Origin: an uncultured Eubacteriales bacterium | GTDB lineage: Bacteria > Bacillota > Clostridia > Christensenellales > Aristaeellaceae | NCBI GenBank assembly: GCA_902799045.1 | Contig: CADBZH010000003.1 | Coordinates: forward strand, 62,001 to 126,000 | DNA: 64,000 nucleotides | Direction: 5' to 3' | Shown: piece by piece, positions 47,052 to 54,868 of the stretch | Position numbering within the stretch: the first letter of the stretch is position 1 | Layout of the letters: the number at the start of each line of letters is the position of its first letter | Notes under the pieces: generated by a model | Databases searched by the model: none | The model's input: the letters and a program-made list of their open reading frames with translations, nothing else | Told to the model about the DNA's origin: nothing | Translations under genes and position numbers: made by a program

Positions 47052-48305
47052 ATGAAACGGGCGCTGGTACTGAACGGCGGCGGCAGCCGCGGAGCCTATG
47101 AGATCGGGGCCTGGCAGGCGCTGGAGGAGCTGGGCGTGCGCTTTGACGGCGTGTACGGCACGTCCATCGGCGCGCTGAACGCGGCGCTGTTCGCCCAGGG
47201 CGACCTGGACGGGGCCGTGAAGCTCTGGTCGAACATCACGGTCCGGCAGATCCTGTCCGTGGAGGACGAGGACGACTTTGCCATTGAGCGCATGATCCAC
47301 CGCAAGCGGGACGTGCTGCCCTTCCTGATGGAAAACGCCAGGCACCTGCGCATGGACATCTCCCCGCTGGAGGCGCTGGTGCGGGAGAACCTGGACGAGG
47401 GGCGCATCCGCGCCCGGGGGCTGCGGCTGGGCGTGCTCACCACCAGGGCGCCGCAGATGTCGGGCGTGGCGATGCGGCTGGATCAGATGAAGCCAGGCAG
47501 CCTGGGCGACTGGGTGATCGCCTCGGCCAGCTGCTTTCCCATCTTTCCCGCGCGTCACATCGAGGGCCAGCGCTACATCGACGGCGGCTACTATGACAAC
47601 CTGCCCATCGACATGGCCCTGGCGGACGGCATGGACGAGGTGGTGGCCGTGGAGCTGCACCCCTATCACAGCCACCCGGAATACGCCCGCATGCCCTGGC
47701 TGACGACCGTCAAGCCATTGCACGATTTGGGCGGGTTCCTGGATTTCGACCCGGCCCTGCTGCGCCGCAGCCGCCTGCTGGGCTACTATGACACGCTGAA
47801 AAAGTGGGGGCGGCTGGAGGGCTTTCTCTACAGTTTCCGCCGCGTGAACGACCTTTCGGCGGCGGAGCGCGCCCGGAGATACATGCGCCGGCTCACCGCC
47901 TTTGACGGCGAGCTGATCCGCCGCGGGGCCTCGAACCTCGGCCAGCCGGTGAACGCGCCGCTGCTGGCTGCCCTGGAGCGCGAGTGCGGGGGGAAGGCGC
48001 TGGAGTGGAAGGACGTGTGGCTGCGGGGCCTGGAGCTGTGCGCCGGGGCCATGGGCTTCCGGGTGGATGCCGTCTACGACGCCGAGGCCCTGCTGAAGCG
48101 CTGCCGGGATTTCTGCGCCGCCCAGGAGTTTGCCGAGAAGTTTGACGACGCGGGCCTGCAGGCCGTGGCGAAGCGGGGCAAGCGGGCGCTGCTGGCGTTC
48201 GTGGTTCGCCGCCTTGCCTCCGGCGAGCCCTTCCCGCCGGAGACCCTCCGCCGCCTGGCAGAGACCCCTGACGCCGTCGCCGGGGCCATGGCGCTCGTGG
48301 AGTGA
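47052..48305 (+). CDS. Patatin-like phospholipase
   Basis: 417 residues, about 290 of them in the patatin domain. Catalytic parts are complete: oxyanion loop LNGGGSRGAYEIG (residues 8-19), nucleophile Ser38 in GTSIG, and Asp near 178 in RYIDGGYYDNLP. It lacks a signal peptide, so it acts in the cytoplasm or at the inner membrane face, as YlbK/RssA-like acyl hydrolases. The C-terminal 120 residues are helical and unassigned. ATG 47052 has GAGGTG upstream. Its stop codon lies inside the first heptamer of element B. Confidence 0.9.
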   Translation: MKRALVLNGGGSRGAYEIGAWQALEELGVRFDGVYGTSIGALNAALFAQGDLDGAVKLWSNITVRQILSVEDEDDFAIERMIHRKRDVLPFLMENARHLRMDISPLEALVRENLDEGRIRARGLRLGVLTTRAPQMSGVAMRLDQMKPGSLGDWVIASASCFPIFPARHIEGQRYIDGGYYDNLPIDMALADGMDEVVAVELHPYHSHPEYARMPWLTTVKPLHDLGGFLDFDPALLRRSRLLGYYDTLKKWGRLEGFLYSFRRVNDLSAAERARRYMRRLTAFDGELIRRGASNLGQPVNAPLLAALERECGGKALEWKDVWLRGLELCAGAMGFRVDAVYDAEALLKRCRDFCAAQEFAEKFDDAGLQAVAKRGKRALLAFVVRRLASGEPFPPETLRRLAETPDAVAGAMALVE

Positions 48306-48523
48306 GGAGTGTGGAGTTGGGGTGCAGATCCCTTCGGGATCTGTTCTGATCAGGGGAGACTCGAATTGCCACGTCGCCGGAATCGCAGAGTTCCGTTCCA
48401 ATAGAAAAAACAGTCTGCGCATCGTACCACGTCATTGCGAGGAGATCCACAGGCCGACGTGGCAATCCGGTTCCCGGGCATTCTATAACTCCACACTCAT
48501 AACTCCTGATTCCTGACTCCTTC
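48299..48523 (+). repeat. Composite intergenic element B (heptamer arms, inverted core)
   Basis: Left arm GGAGTGA GGAGTGT GGAGTTG (48299-48319, carrying the patatin stop), hairpin AGATCCCTTCGGGATCT (48327-48343), left core AATTGCCACGTCGCC (48364-48378), right core GTCATTGCGAGGAG...ACGTGGCAATCCGGTT (48431-48472), right arm ACTCCAC ACTCATA ACTCCTG (48488-48523). It lies between patatin and spoIIR. Confidence 0.8.
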
Positions 48524-48535
48524 TCATCGACTTTT

Positions 48536-48565
48536 GAATAAACCGCGCAAGAATTGCCGACATTA
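48536..48565 (+). promoter_or_regulatory. Candidate SigF-type promoter of spoIIR
   Basis: GAATA (48536-48540), 15-base spacer, GCCGACATTA (48556-48565). The -10 fits the forespore pattern GgnrAnAnT well; the -35 is less good. Placement 33 bases before the start supports it. Confidence 0.4.
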
Positions 48566-48597
48566 GGAACAATTCCCAACGAAACGGAGGAATCGTT

Positions 48598-49140
48598 CTG
48601 AAACGTCGGCTTTTTTGTTGTTTTTTGCTGGTGATGCTGCTGGGCACGGCGGCGCGGGCGGAGCTCGGGCGGGAGGACGTGCCGGTGGAGGACTACATTC
48701 GATTGCACGTCGTCGCCAATGACGACGGCGACGGGGCCCAGGCCCTGAAGCTGGAGGTGCGGGACGCCTGCCTGATGTGCGCGCGGGCGCTGCTTCGGGA
48801 TTGCGTCGACGCGGACGCGGCCTGGGAAGCCGTGAACGACAACCTGAACCTCATCGAGCTCGCGGCGCTGTTGCGCGCGCGGATCTGCGGCTGGCAGGGC
48901 AGCGTGAAGGCGGAGACGGGCGTGTTCGACTTCCCGGACCGCCGCTACGGCGGGCTGCTGGTCCCGGCGGGGGAATACCGGGCGCTCCGGGTGGTGATCG
49001 GCGACGGCGAGGGCCGCAACTGGTGGTGCGTGCTGTTTCCGACGCTGTGCCTGGATGAAAGCTGCGCCCCGGACGCCCCGGTGGCCTTCCATTCCACGCT
49101 GCTGAGCTGGCTGCTGAGCGCGTTCGGAGGCGGGGCATGA
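48598..49140 (+). CDS. spoIIR: Stage II sporulation protein R, likely CTG start
   Basis: Signal sent from the forespore across the septum that triggers pro-SigE processing by SpoIIGA in the mother cell. 180 residues. The body VEDYIRLHVVANDDGDGAQA and FDFPDRRYGGLLVPAGEYRA and LRVVIGDGEGRNWWCVLFPT match the family well. A GGAGG at 48586-48590 places the start at CTG 48598, which gives a perfect signal peptide (KRRLFCCFLLVMLLGTAARA). No ATG, GTG or TTG fits as well; TTG 48625 would cut the signal peptide. sleB follows with a 4-base overlap. Confidence 0.9.
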   Translation: MKRRLFCCFLLVMLLGTAARAELGREDVPVEDYIRLHVVANDDGDGAQALKLEVRDACLMCARALLRDCVDADAAWEAVNDNLNLIELAALLRARICGWQGSVKAETGVFDFPDRRYGGLLVPAGEYRALRVVIGDGEGRNWWCVLFPTLCLDESCAPDAPVAFHSTLLSWLLSAFGGGA

Positions 49141-49808
49141 AAGCGCTTTGGCGCGCCGCGGCGCTGGCGCTGGCGGTGGTGACGCTGGCCGTGTGCCTCG
49201 CGCCGCCGGCCCTGGCGGTGCTGGAGGTGGGCTCCAGCGGCAGCGACGTGACAAAGGTGCAGAAGAAGCTGATCCAGTGGGGCTACCTCTCGGGCAGCGC
49301 CGACGGCAGATACGGCGAAAAGACCCGCCAGGCCGTCGTCGCCTTCCAGCGCAGGAACGGCCTGGCTGCCGACGGTCGCGTGGGCCCCGCCACCGCCGCC
49401 GCCATGGGCGTCACCCTCTCCGGCGGCAGCGTGACGGCGGCCTCGGCCTCGATCATCTCCGCCGACCACCGGCTGCTTTCGAAGCTGGTGTACGCCGAGG
49501 CCCGGGGCGAGACCTACAAGGGCCAGGTGGCCGTGGCGGCGGTGGTGCTGAACCGGGTGGCCAGCGCCTCCTTTCCCAACACCATCTCCGGCGTGATCTA
49601 CCAGTCCGGGGCGTTCAGCTGCGTCAGCAACGGCTCCATCAACAATACCCCCGACAGCACCGCCATCCGCGCGGCGCTGGACGCGCTGAACGGCTGGGAC
49701 CCCACCGGCGGCTGCCTCTATTACTATAACCCCAAGGCCACCGGCGACAAGTGGATCCGCACCCGCACCGTCAAGACCGTGATCGGGAACCACAGCTTCG
49801 CGGTATAG
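49137..49808 (+). CDS. sleB: Spore cortex-lytic enzyme SleB
   Basis: 223 residues. A signal peptide (LALAVVTLAVCLAPPALAVL), a peptidoglycan-binding domain (about 30-95, VGSSGSDVTKVQKKLIQWGY), and a C-terminal hydrolase_2 domain (about 115-223, LLSKLVYAEARGETYKGQVA ... GGCLYYYNPKATGDKW) that cuts cortex muramic-lactam during germination. The likely catalytic Glu is in VYAEARGE. Start overlaps the spoIIR stop (ATGA). Normally sits with ypeB, which here follows 309 bases later beyond element C. Confidence 0.95.
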   Translation: MKALWRAAALALAVVTLAVCLAPPALAVLEVGSSGSDVTKVQKKLIQWGYLSGSADGRYGEKTRQAVVAFQRRNGLAADGRVGPATAAAMGVTLSGGSVTAASASIISADHRLLSKLVYAEARGETYKGQVAVAAVVLNRVASASFPNTISGVIYQSGAFSCVSNGSINNTPDSTAIRAALDALNGWDPTGGCLYYYNPKATGDKWIRTRTVKTVIGNHSFAV

Positions 49809-49813
49809 TTTTT

Positions 49814-50088
49814 GGAGTGAGGAGTGAGGAGGCAGGAATGAGTTAGGAGTGAAGAGCTGCGGTGCAGATCCATGCGGGATTTGGCGGAATGATGGGGAAC
49901 CGGATTGCCACGTCAGCCCTGCGGGCTTCCTCGCAATGACGTTGCGATCGATCCATGTTTCATCGCTTAAGGAATGCCTTGATTCACTTCAAAACCACGT
50001 CATTGCGAGGAGCGGAGCGACGTGGCAATCCGGTTCCCGGGTATTTTATAATTCCACACTCCTAACTCGCTCCACACTCCTCACGCCC
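49814..50088 (+). repeat. Composite intergenic element C (heptamer arms, inverted core)
   Basis: Left arm of seven imperfect units (49814-49858), hairpin AGATCCATGCGGGATTTG (49866-49883), left core AACCGGATTGCCACGTCAG...CGCAATGACG (49898-49941), middle, right core CGTCATTGCGAGGAG...CGACGTGGCAATCCGGTT (49998-50036), right arm TCCACAC TCCTAAC TCGCTCC ACACTCC (50053-50086). It lies between sleB and ypeB. This is the most complete copy. Confidence 0.85.
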
Positions 50089-50117
50089 CGTTTTCCCAAC
50101 GAAAGGAGCCTTTCAAA

Positions 50118-51458
50118 ATGAATCCAACCTACTACGTTGCCCAGGTCCGCACCCGCGACTGGGCGCGCATATTGAACGTGGCGCTGGCGGCGCTGCTGGC
50201 GGGCGTGCTGGCCTATTCCACGGCCCAGACGGCGCGCCTGAACGAGGCCAACGCCCGGGTGAGCGCCATGGTGCAGAAGGCGTTTTACGAGACCTGCGAG
50301 CTGACGGAGGGCATGAGCGTGAACTTCCGTAAGCTGCTGGTGGCGGGCGAAACGGGCCAGATGCAGGCGCTTTTGAACGAGACCGCGCTGCAGACCCAGG
50401 GCGCGCTTTCCAACCTGGCGCTGCTGCCGCTCGGCCAGGAGACCGTTTCATCCACGCTGAAGTTCATCAACCAGGCGGGGGATTTCTCCACGGCGCTCTC
50501 CGCGCGGCTGGCCAACGGCGGCGGGCTGACCGCGGAGGACTACGACGCCCTGGAGCGCCTCAGCCAGACGGCGGCGGCGTTCTCGGTGCGCATGGGCCGC
50601 CTGCTGGATCGCTACGAGCGCGGCGAGGCCGTGTTCGACGCGGACGACTACGAGGCCACCGGCGAGGAGAGCCTCTATCCCCTCACCGGCGCGGCGGCGG
50701 ATTACCCGGTGCTGCTGTACGACGGCCCGTTCTCCGACGGCCGCGCGGATGGCGAGTTCAAGGGACTGGCCGGCCTTGCGGAGGTGAACGAGTCCGGCGC
50801 CCGGCAGGCGCTCTCGGCCTTCCTGGGCGGCAGCGCGGCGCTGGAATACACCGGCACGAGCTCGATCCCCGTGGACTGCTACGAATACTCGGCGCAACTG
50901 GGCGGCTACGCGCTGACGGCGGGCGTGACGAAGGCGGGCGGCCAGGTGCTGTATATGCTCTCGGACACCCCCGTGGAGGCGGTGAACCTCACCGACCGGC
51001 AGGCCGTCGACGCGGCGCGGGCGTTTCTCATGGCGCGGGGCTACGGGGAGCTGGAGCTGTCCTATTCCAGCCGCTTCGACGGCATCCTCACCGTGAACTT
51101 CGCCGCCGTGCAGAACGGCGTGGTGCTGTACCCGGACCTCATCAAGGTGCAGGTCTCGCTCGCGGACGGGACGGTGGTGGGCCTGGAGGCCGCGAACTAC
51201 CTGATGAACCACGTGCCGCGGCAGCTGGCTCTCCCGAAGCTGACGGAGCAGGACGCCACCTCGCGCATCGGCGGCGCGCTGACGCCCCTCTCGGCCCGGC
51301 TGTGCGTCATCCCCGAAAACACGTCCGAACACCTGTGCTGGGAGGTGCGCGCCAGCTCCGGCCAGGACACCTTCCTCGTCTATATCGACGCCGCCAGCGG
51401 CATCGAGCGCCGGCTGATGCAGGTGATCGAAGGGGAGAACGGAAGCCTGGTGATGTAA
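50118..51458 (+). CDS. ypeB: Germination protein YpeB
   Basis: 446 residues. Needed for SleB to be stable in the spore cortex. One N-terminal membrane anchor (about 20-38), then an extracytoplasmic body that matches the family: QALLNETALQTQGALSNLAL, LLYDGPFSDGRADGEFKGL, and the three PepSY-like repeats ending in VYIDAASGIERRLMQV. ATG follows AAAGGAGCC. Normally in an operon with sleB; the gap is filled by element C. A (GGGAGTA) tract starts six bases after the stop. Confidence 0.95.
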   Translation: MNPTYYVAQVRTRDWARILNVALAALLAGVLAYSTAQTARLNEANARVSAMVQKAFYETCELTEGMSVNFRKLLVAGETGQMQALLNETALQTQGALSNLALLPLGQETVSSTLKFINQAGDFSTALSARLANGGGLTAEDYDALERLSQTAAAFSVRMGRLLDRYERGEAVFDADDYEATGEESLYPLTGAAADYPVLLYDGPFSDGRADGEFKGLAGLAEVNESGARQALSAFLGGSAALEYTGTSSIPVDCYEYSAQLGGYALTAGVTKAGGQVLYMLSDTPVEAVNLTDRQAVDAARAFLMARGYGELELSYSSRFDGILTVNFAAVQNGVVLYPDLIKVQVSLADGTVVGLEAANYLMNHVPRQLALPKLTEQDATSRIGGALTPLSARLCVIPENTSEHLCWEVRASSGQDTFLVYIDAASGIERRLMQVIEGENGSLVM

Positions 51459-51462
51459 ACGA

Positions 51463-51504
51463 GGGAGTAGGGAGTAGGGAGTAGGGAGCAGGGAGTAGGG
51501 AGCA
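51463..51504 (+). repeat. Heptanucleotide tract (GGGAGTA/GGGAGCA)6
   Basis: Six perfect heptamers after the ypeB stop, in the same form as the tract after prfB. Confidence 0.9.
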
Positions 51505-51584
51505 GCGGCTGTCGAAGCTTTTCCCGATTCCCCGTCCCTGATCCCTCTCCTCAACAAATCAGAATTCACCCGAAGGAGCATCCT

Positions 51585-52019
51585 ATGTCCATCACGACGA
51601 CTTACACACCCGCTCGCCCCCATCCGCATAGTATGCCTCACACACTGTATGCGGAGCGTGATACTATGATTTCCCGCGGCGATCTGTTCAGCGCCTGCCT
51701 GGACCCGGTGGTGGGGTCGGAGCAGGGCGGCATCCGGCCCGTGCTGGTGATCCAGAACGACGTGGGCAACCGCCACAGCCCCACGGTGATCGTGCTGGCC
51801 ATCACCGGCCAGCTGAACAAGGCGCGCCTGCCCACCCATGTGCCCATCGCCTGCGAGGGCACGGGCCTGGCGCGGGACAGCGTGGTGCTGGCCGAGCAGA
51901 TCCGCACGCTGGACAAGCGCCGCCTGCGCGAGCGCATCGGCACCCTCCGACCCGAGGTGATGGCCCGCGTGGGCGAGGCGCTGAAGGTGTCCCTGGGCTT
52001 TTCCACCGAGACCCACTGA
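51585..52019 (+). CDS. mazF: Type II toxin MazF/PemK family (orphan)
   Basis: 144 residues. Endoribonuclease toxin that cuts mRNA at short motifs. The body is standard: MISRGDLFSACLDPVVGSEQ, GGIRPVLVIQNDVGN, VIVLAITGQ, LAEQIRTLDKRRL with the catalytic Arg and Thr. AAGGAG is eight bases before ATG 51585, which adds a 27-residue leader; the usual MazF start would be ATG 51666. An inverted repeat surrounds the second ATG. No MazE-like antitoxin is adjacent. In Bacillota an EndoAI gene normally precedes, so this is an orphan or its partner is elsewhere. Confidence 0.88.
   Translation: MSITTTYTPARPHPHSMPHTLYAERDTMISRGDLFSACLDPVVGSEQGGIRPVLVIQNDVGNRHSPTVIVLAITGQLNKARLPTHVPIACEGTGLARDSVVLAEQIRTLDKRRLRERIGTLRPEVMARVGEALKVSLGFSTETH
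51627..51668. repeat. Inverted repeat around the inner MazF start
   Basis: CATAGTAT (51627-51634) and ATACTATG (51661-51668) are perfect complements; the second holds the ATG at 51666. The stem could hide or select the start, or be an operator. Confidence 0.5.
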
Positions 52020-52033
52020 GCCCCGCCTCCCTC

Positions 52034-53002
52034 TCACAGGCGGACGGACTGGATCTGCCAGGGCCCCTGCGGGCCGCCGACGGCCTCGGCGCGGAAGTAG
52101 AGCGGGCGGACGACGGCCAGATGGGCGTTTTCGGCGCGGAGCAGCCCCACGCAGGGCCGGGCGTCCGGCAGCGCGTACTTCATCGGCACGCACAGGTCGC
52201 AGGCTTCGGCGACGGCGTCCAGCGGGCGCCCGGCGGCCAGCGCAGGGGAGAGGTAGCCCGCGGCTTCCTCGGGCAGCCCGGCCAGCATGGCCTCCACCGC
52301 CGCGATCATCGTCGCCCCGGCGGTCTGGGGCCAGCGGGGAAAGCCCTCGCTCCACGCGCTCTGGGAGGACACGCGCTTTGGCCCGCCGCCGTCCACCAGC
52401 CACTGCTCCAGCCGACCGTGGCCCACGCTGTCGCCCAGCGAGACCATGGCGCTGAACAGCCCGCCGTCCATCGGCTCGAGGACATCGGCGGCGATCAGCC
52501 CCGTGGCCTCGGTCAGGTCCTCCGACAGGGCGAGCAGGTACTGCCCGCCGCCCTCGATCCCGCCCAGCAGCGCCGCCGCGCCGGGCAGGCGGATCAGTCG
52601 CGGTACCTGCGCGCCTTCCGGCAGCTCGGCCCGAAGGCCGGGCAGGCGCAGCTCGGTGGCCTCCCCGCGGACGATCTCGGCGGGCAGGCCCTCCAGCAGG
52701 AAGGACGCGACGGCGGAAATGACGGGCGAAAACTCGATCTCCAGCGCTCCGCCCGGCCAGACCACGCAGCTCAGCCCGGAGGCCTCCGCGAGGCTCTCCG
52801 GCAGCGGCGTTCCCCCGGAGAGCACCAGCCGCCGCGCCAGCGCCATCCCCGCGCCGGTCAGCGGCTTGTATTCCAGATACAGCGCTCCCCCGGGCGCCAC
52901 GGGCAGCGCCAGCGGCTGTCCCGACCCGGCTTCCCCGGCAAATCGCCCGTTCACGCACACCATTCCCGCCTCCTGAGAAGCGCAGATGATCGTCGGCTGC
53001 AT
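52034..53002 (-). CDS. Unknown protein between mazF and gerW
   Basis: 322 residues, not recognised. No signal peptide or membrane helix; rich in Ala, Gly and Leu. The N-terminus MQPTIICASQEAGMVCVNGR looks like a beta-sandwich start; VPRLIRLPGAAALLGGIEGG and ATMIAAVEAMLAGLPEEAAG lie in the middle; the end is AENAHLAVVRPLYFRAEAVG. GAGGGGGG precedes the ATG. It converges with mazF (14-base gap). It could be a spore-envelope or regulatory protein given the neighbourhood, but that is only positional. Confidence 0.65.
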   Translation of the reverse strand: MQPTIICASQEAGMVCVNGRFAGEAGSGQPLALPVAPGGALYLEYKPLTGAGMALARRLVLSGGTPLPESLAEASGLSCVVWPGGALEIEFSPVISAVASFLLEGLPAEIVRGEATELRLPGLRAELPEGAQVPRLIRLPGAAALLGGIEGGGQYLLALSEDLTEATGLIAADVLEPMDGGLFSAMVSLGDSVGHGRLEQWLVDGGGPKRVSSQSAWSEGFPRWPQTAGATMIAAVEAMLAGLPEEAAGYLSPALAAGRPLDAVAEACDLCVPMKYALPDARPCVGLLRAENAHLAVVRPLYFRAEAVGGPQGPWQIQSVRL

Positions 53003-53124
53003 GAAATCACCCCCCTCGTCAGCGTATGACGGGGAGGGCGCGGCGAGAAGGTGTGGCGGATGAGGAATTCATCTTCTGATCCTTCGGATTTGCCGGGCGG
53101 GTATTCCACATTTTTCATTCATCG

Positions 53125-53502
53125 CTATTTCATCGCCTTTCGGATATCGCAGATCACCTGCGGGATCATCTCCAGCACACGGTCGAGGGGCTGGAAGCAC
53201 TGGGCGGGGAGCATGCGCGTCGAATCGCCGCTGGTGACGAGAAAGCCCAGCGGCTGCACGGTCACGCCCGCGCCGGTGCCGCCGGCGAAGGGATGCTCGC
53301 CCCGGCCCTCCTCGGCGCGGCCCGCGCCCTTGCCGTATTCGCCGCCCCCGGCCACGAAGCCGAAGCTGACCCGCGAGATCGGGATCACGGTGGAGCCGTC
53401 GGCGGCGGTGATCGGCTCGCCGATGACGGTGTTCACGTCGATCATGTCCCGTATGTTTTCGAGCGTCGTGGACATGATGTTTTCAATCGGGTGCTTTTCC
53501 AT
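53125..53502 (-). CDS. gerW: GerW family sporulation protein
   Basis: 125 residues matching GerW/YtfJ, which affects spore germination in Bacillus. The family stretch is ENIMSTTLENIRDMIDVNTV, VIGEPITAADGSTVIPISRVSF, then a Gly/Ala-rich loop (GKGAGRAEEGRGEHPFAGG) and GVTVQPLGFLVTSGDST. It follows the ytfI-like gene by 13 bases on the same strand, the usual ytfI-ytfJ order. Confidence 0.92.
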   Translation of the reverse strand: MEKHPIENIMSTTLENIRDMIDVNTVIGEPITAADGSTVIPISRVSFGFVAGGGEYGKGAGRAEEGRGEHPFAGGTGAGVTVQPLGFLVTSGDSTRMLPAQCFQPLDRVLEMIPQVICDIRKAMK

Positions 53503-53516
53503 GGGTCATTCCTCCG

Positions 53517-53984
53517 TCAGTCTAGATTGCTGCGCGCGGCGGCGAGTATAATTTGCCCCAGCCGGACGCGCACTATCCCCCGAAGCTCGGCGCGGGGGCC
53601 GTCGAAGGCCGGGGCGACGTCCACCGCCAGGCTGTCCACGCGCCCCCGCAGGGACGCGCCCAGCGCCGAGATCGCGCCACAGAGCAGCGCCGTGGCCGCC
53701 GCGTCCGAAAGGCCCAGCCGCCCGCGCAGGCTGAAGCGCTCGACGCGCAGATGGCGCGCCAGCTTTATCAGCCGCTTCACGGGCGGCCTGCCGCGGCGCT
53801 TCTTCGGCGTTTCCCGGCGCATGTGCGCCATGGCGCGCCGGAAAGCGGCGCCGGCGCTGAACGCTCCGACGGCCGCGCCGGCCTTCAGCCCGTCCCGGCC
53901 GCTGACGCAGAACGCCACGCACACCGGCACGGCGCTGAGGTAGCCCAGCGCTTCGAGGATGGCGACGGCATAGACGAGCGGCAT
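53517..53984 (-). CDS. ytfI: YtfI-like DUF2953 membrane protein
   Basis: 155 residues. One N-terminal membrane stretch (about residues 3-22) and a DUF2953-type end (LGASLRGRVDSLAVDVAPAF DGPRAELRG), which in B. subtilis YtfI lies next to ytfJ (gerW). The middle is basic (KRRGRPPVKRLIKLARHLRV). ATG 53984 after GGAGG is chosen. Role unknown; the partner gerW suggests sporulation. Confidence 0.8.
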   Translation of the reverse strand: MPLVYAVAILEALGYLSAVPVCVAFCVSGRDGLKAGAAVGAFSAGAAFRRAMAHMRRETPKKRRGRPPVKRLIKLARHLRVERFSLRGRLGLSDAAATALLCGAISALGASLRGRVDSLAVDVAPAFDGPRAELRGIVRVRLGQIILAAARSNLD

Positions 53985-54041
53985 GGGCACCTCCGGCGGC
54001 GATTCTACCCTCACTTTTCCCCATATTGTCCATAATTATTC

Positions 54042-54071
54042 TTTATTCGCCGATCCATTCTGTGTTATAAT
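54042..54071 (+). promoter_or_regulatory. Candidate promoter of the methyltransferase gene
   Basis: TTTATT (54042-54047), 18-base spacer ending TGTGT, TATAAT (54066-54071). The -35 is weak. Confidence 0.5.
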
Positions 54072-54117
54072 GACAGGTGGAACAGTAGATCCATCGACAG
54101 CAGGGGAGGGAACGGCC

Positions 54118-54687
54118 TTGGCGGTGATCGTGGCGGAGCTCATGGGACACCGACTGGAGCTGGAGACGGACCCCGCGCTGTTCTCGCCGGCCCATGCGGA
54201 CCGGGGGACGCTGGCGATGCTGTCCCGCGCACAGTTTTCACCGGGCATGAAGGTGCTGGACCTGGGCTGCGGCTGCGGCCTGGTGGGCATCCTGGCGGCC
54301 CGCTGCTGCGGCGAGGAAAACGTGATCCTTTCCGACATCAATCCGCTGGCGGTGGAAATCGCCCGGAGGAACGCCCTGCGCAACGGCGTGGGCGGCGTTC
54401 AGACGGTGGTGTCCGACGGTTTTTCGGCCATTGGGGAGGCGGGCTTTGACCTGATCCTCTCCAACCCGCCCTACCAGTCCGATTTTTCGGTCGCGAAGCG
54501 CTTCATCGAAAAGGGCTTCAACCGGCTGAAGGTCGGCGGGCGGATGCTGATGGTCACCAAGCGGCGCGAATGGTATCGCAACAAGCTCGTCGCCATATTC
54601 GGCGGCGTGCGGATCCACGAAACCGACGGCTATTTCGTCTTCGAGGCCGAAAAGCGGGACGCCCGCTACGCCATGAAGCGCGGCTGA
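54118..54687 (+). CDS. Class I SAM-dependent methyltransferase, RsmC-like
   Basis: 189 residues from a TTG start after GGGAGGG; an ATG at 54070 overlaps the promoter -10 and is rejected. SAM-binding motif VLDLGCGCGLVGILAAR and DINPLAVEIARRNA, then the catalytic SNPPYQSDFSVAKRF. NPPY marks N-methylation of a base or amide; the closest known group is the C-terminal half of RsmC (16S rRNA G1207). Product length fits a single-domain version. Sits between ytfI and rny on the plus strand. Confidence 0.87.
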   Translation: MAVIVAELMGHRLELETDPALFSPAHADRGTLAMLSRAQFSPGMKVLDLGCGCGLVGILAARCCGEENVILSDINPLAVEIARRNALRNGVGGVQTVVSDGFSAIGEAGFDLILSNPPYQSDFSVAKRFIEKGFNRLKVGGRMLMVTKRREWYRNKLVAIFGGVRIHETDGYFVFEAEKRDARYAMKRG

Positions 54688-54745
54688 TCCGCCGGCGAGC
54701 CGGGGAATGTATGCGATTCGTAACAGTCGGTAATGATTTCTTTTC

Positions 54746-54774
54746 TTGACATGAACTTACGGTGGGTTTAAAAT
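54746..54774 (+). promoter_or_regulatory. SigA-type promoter of rny
   Basis: TTGACA (54746-54751), 17-base spacer, TAAAAT (54769-54774). The leader is about 90 bases. Confidence 0.85.
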
Positions 54775-54868
54775 ACTTACGTTAGTCATGTAACCTGCGA
54801 CAGCTATGTGTGCATGCTGATAATTTGGAATGATCTGAGATTGTGAGAGAAAGGAGAGGAATGAAGTT

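Noticed and set aside
51460-51584. A MazE/EndoAI-type antitoxin just before mazF
   Set aside because: The gap holds only a heptamer tract and no frame with an SD encodes a plausible DNA-binding peptide.
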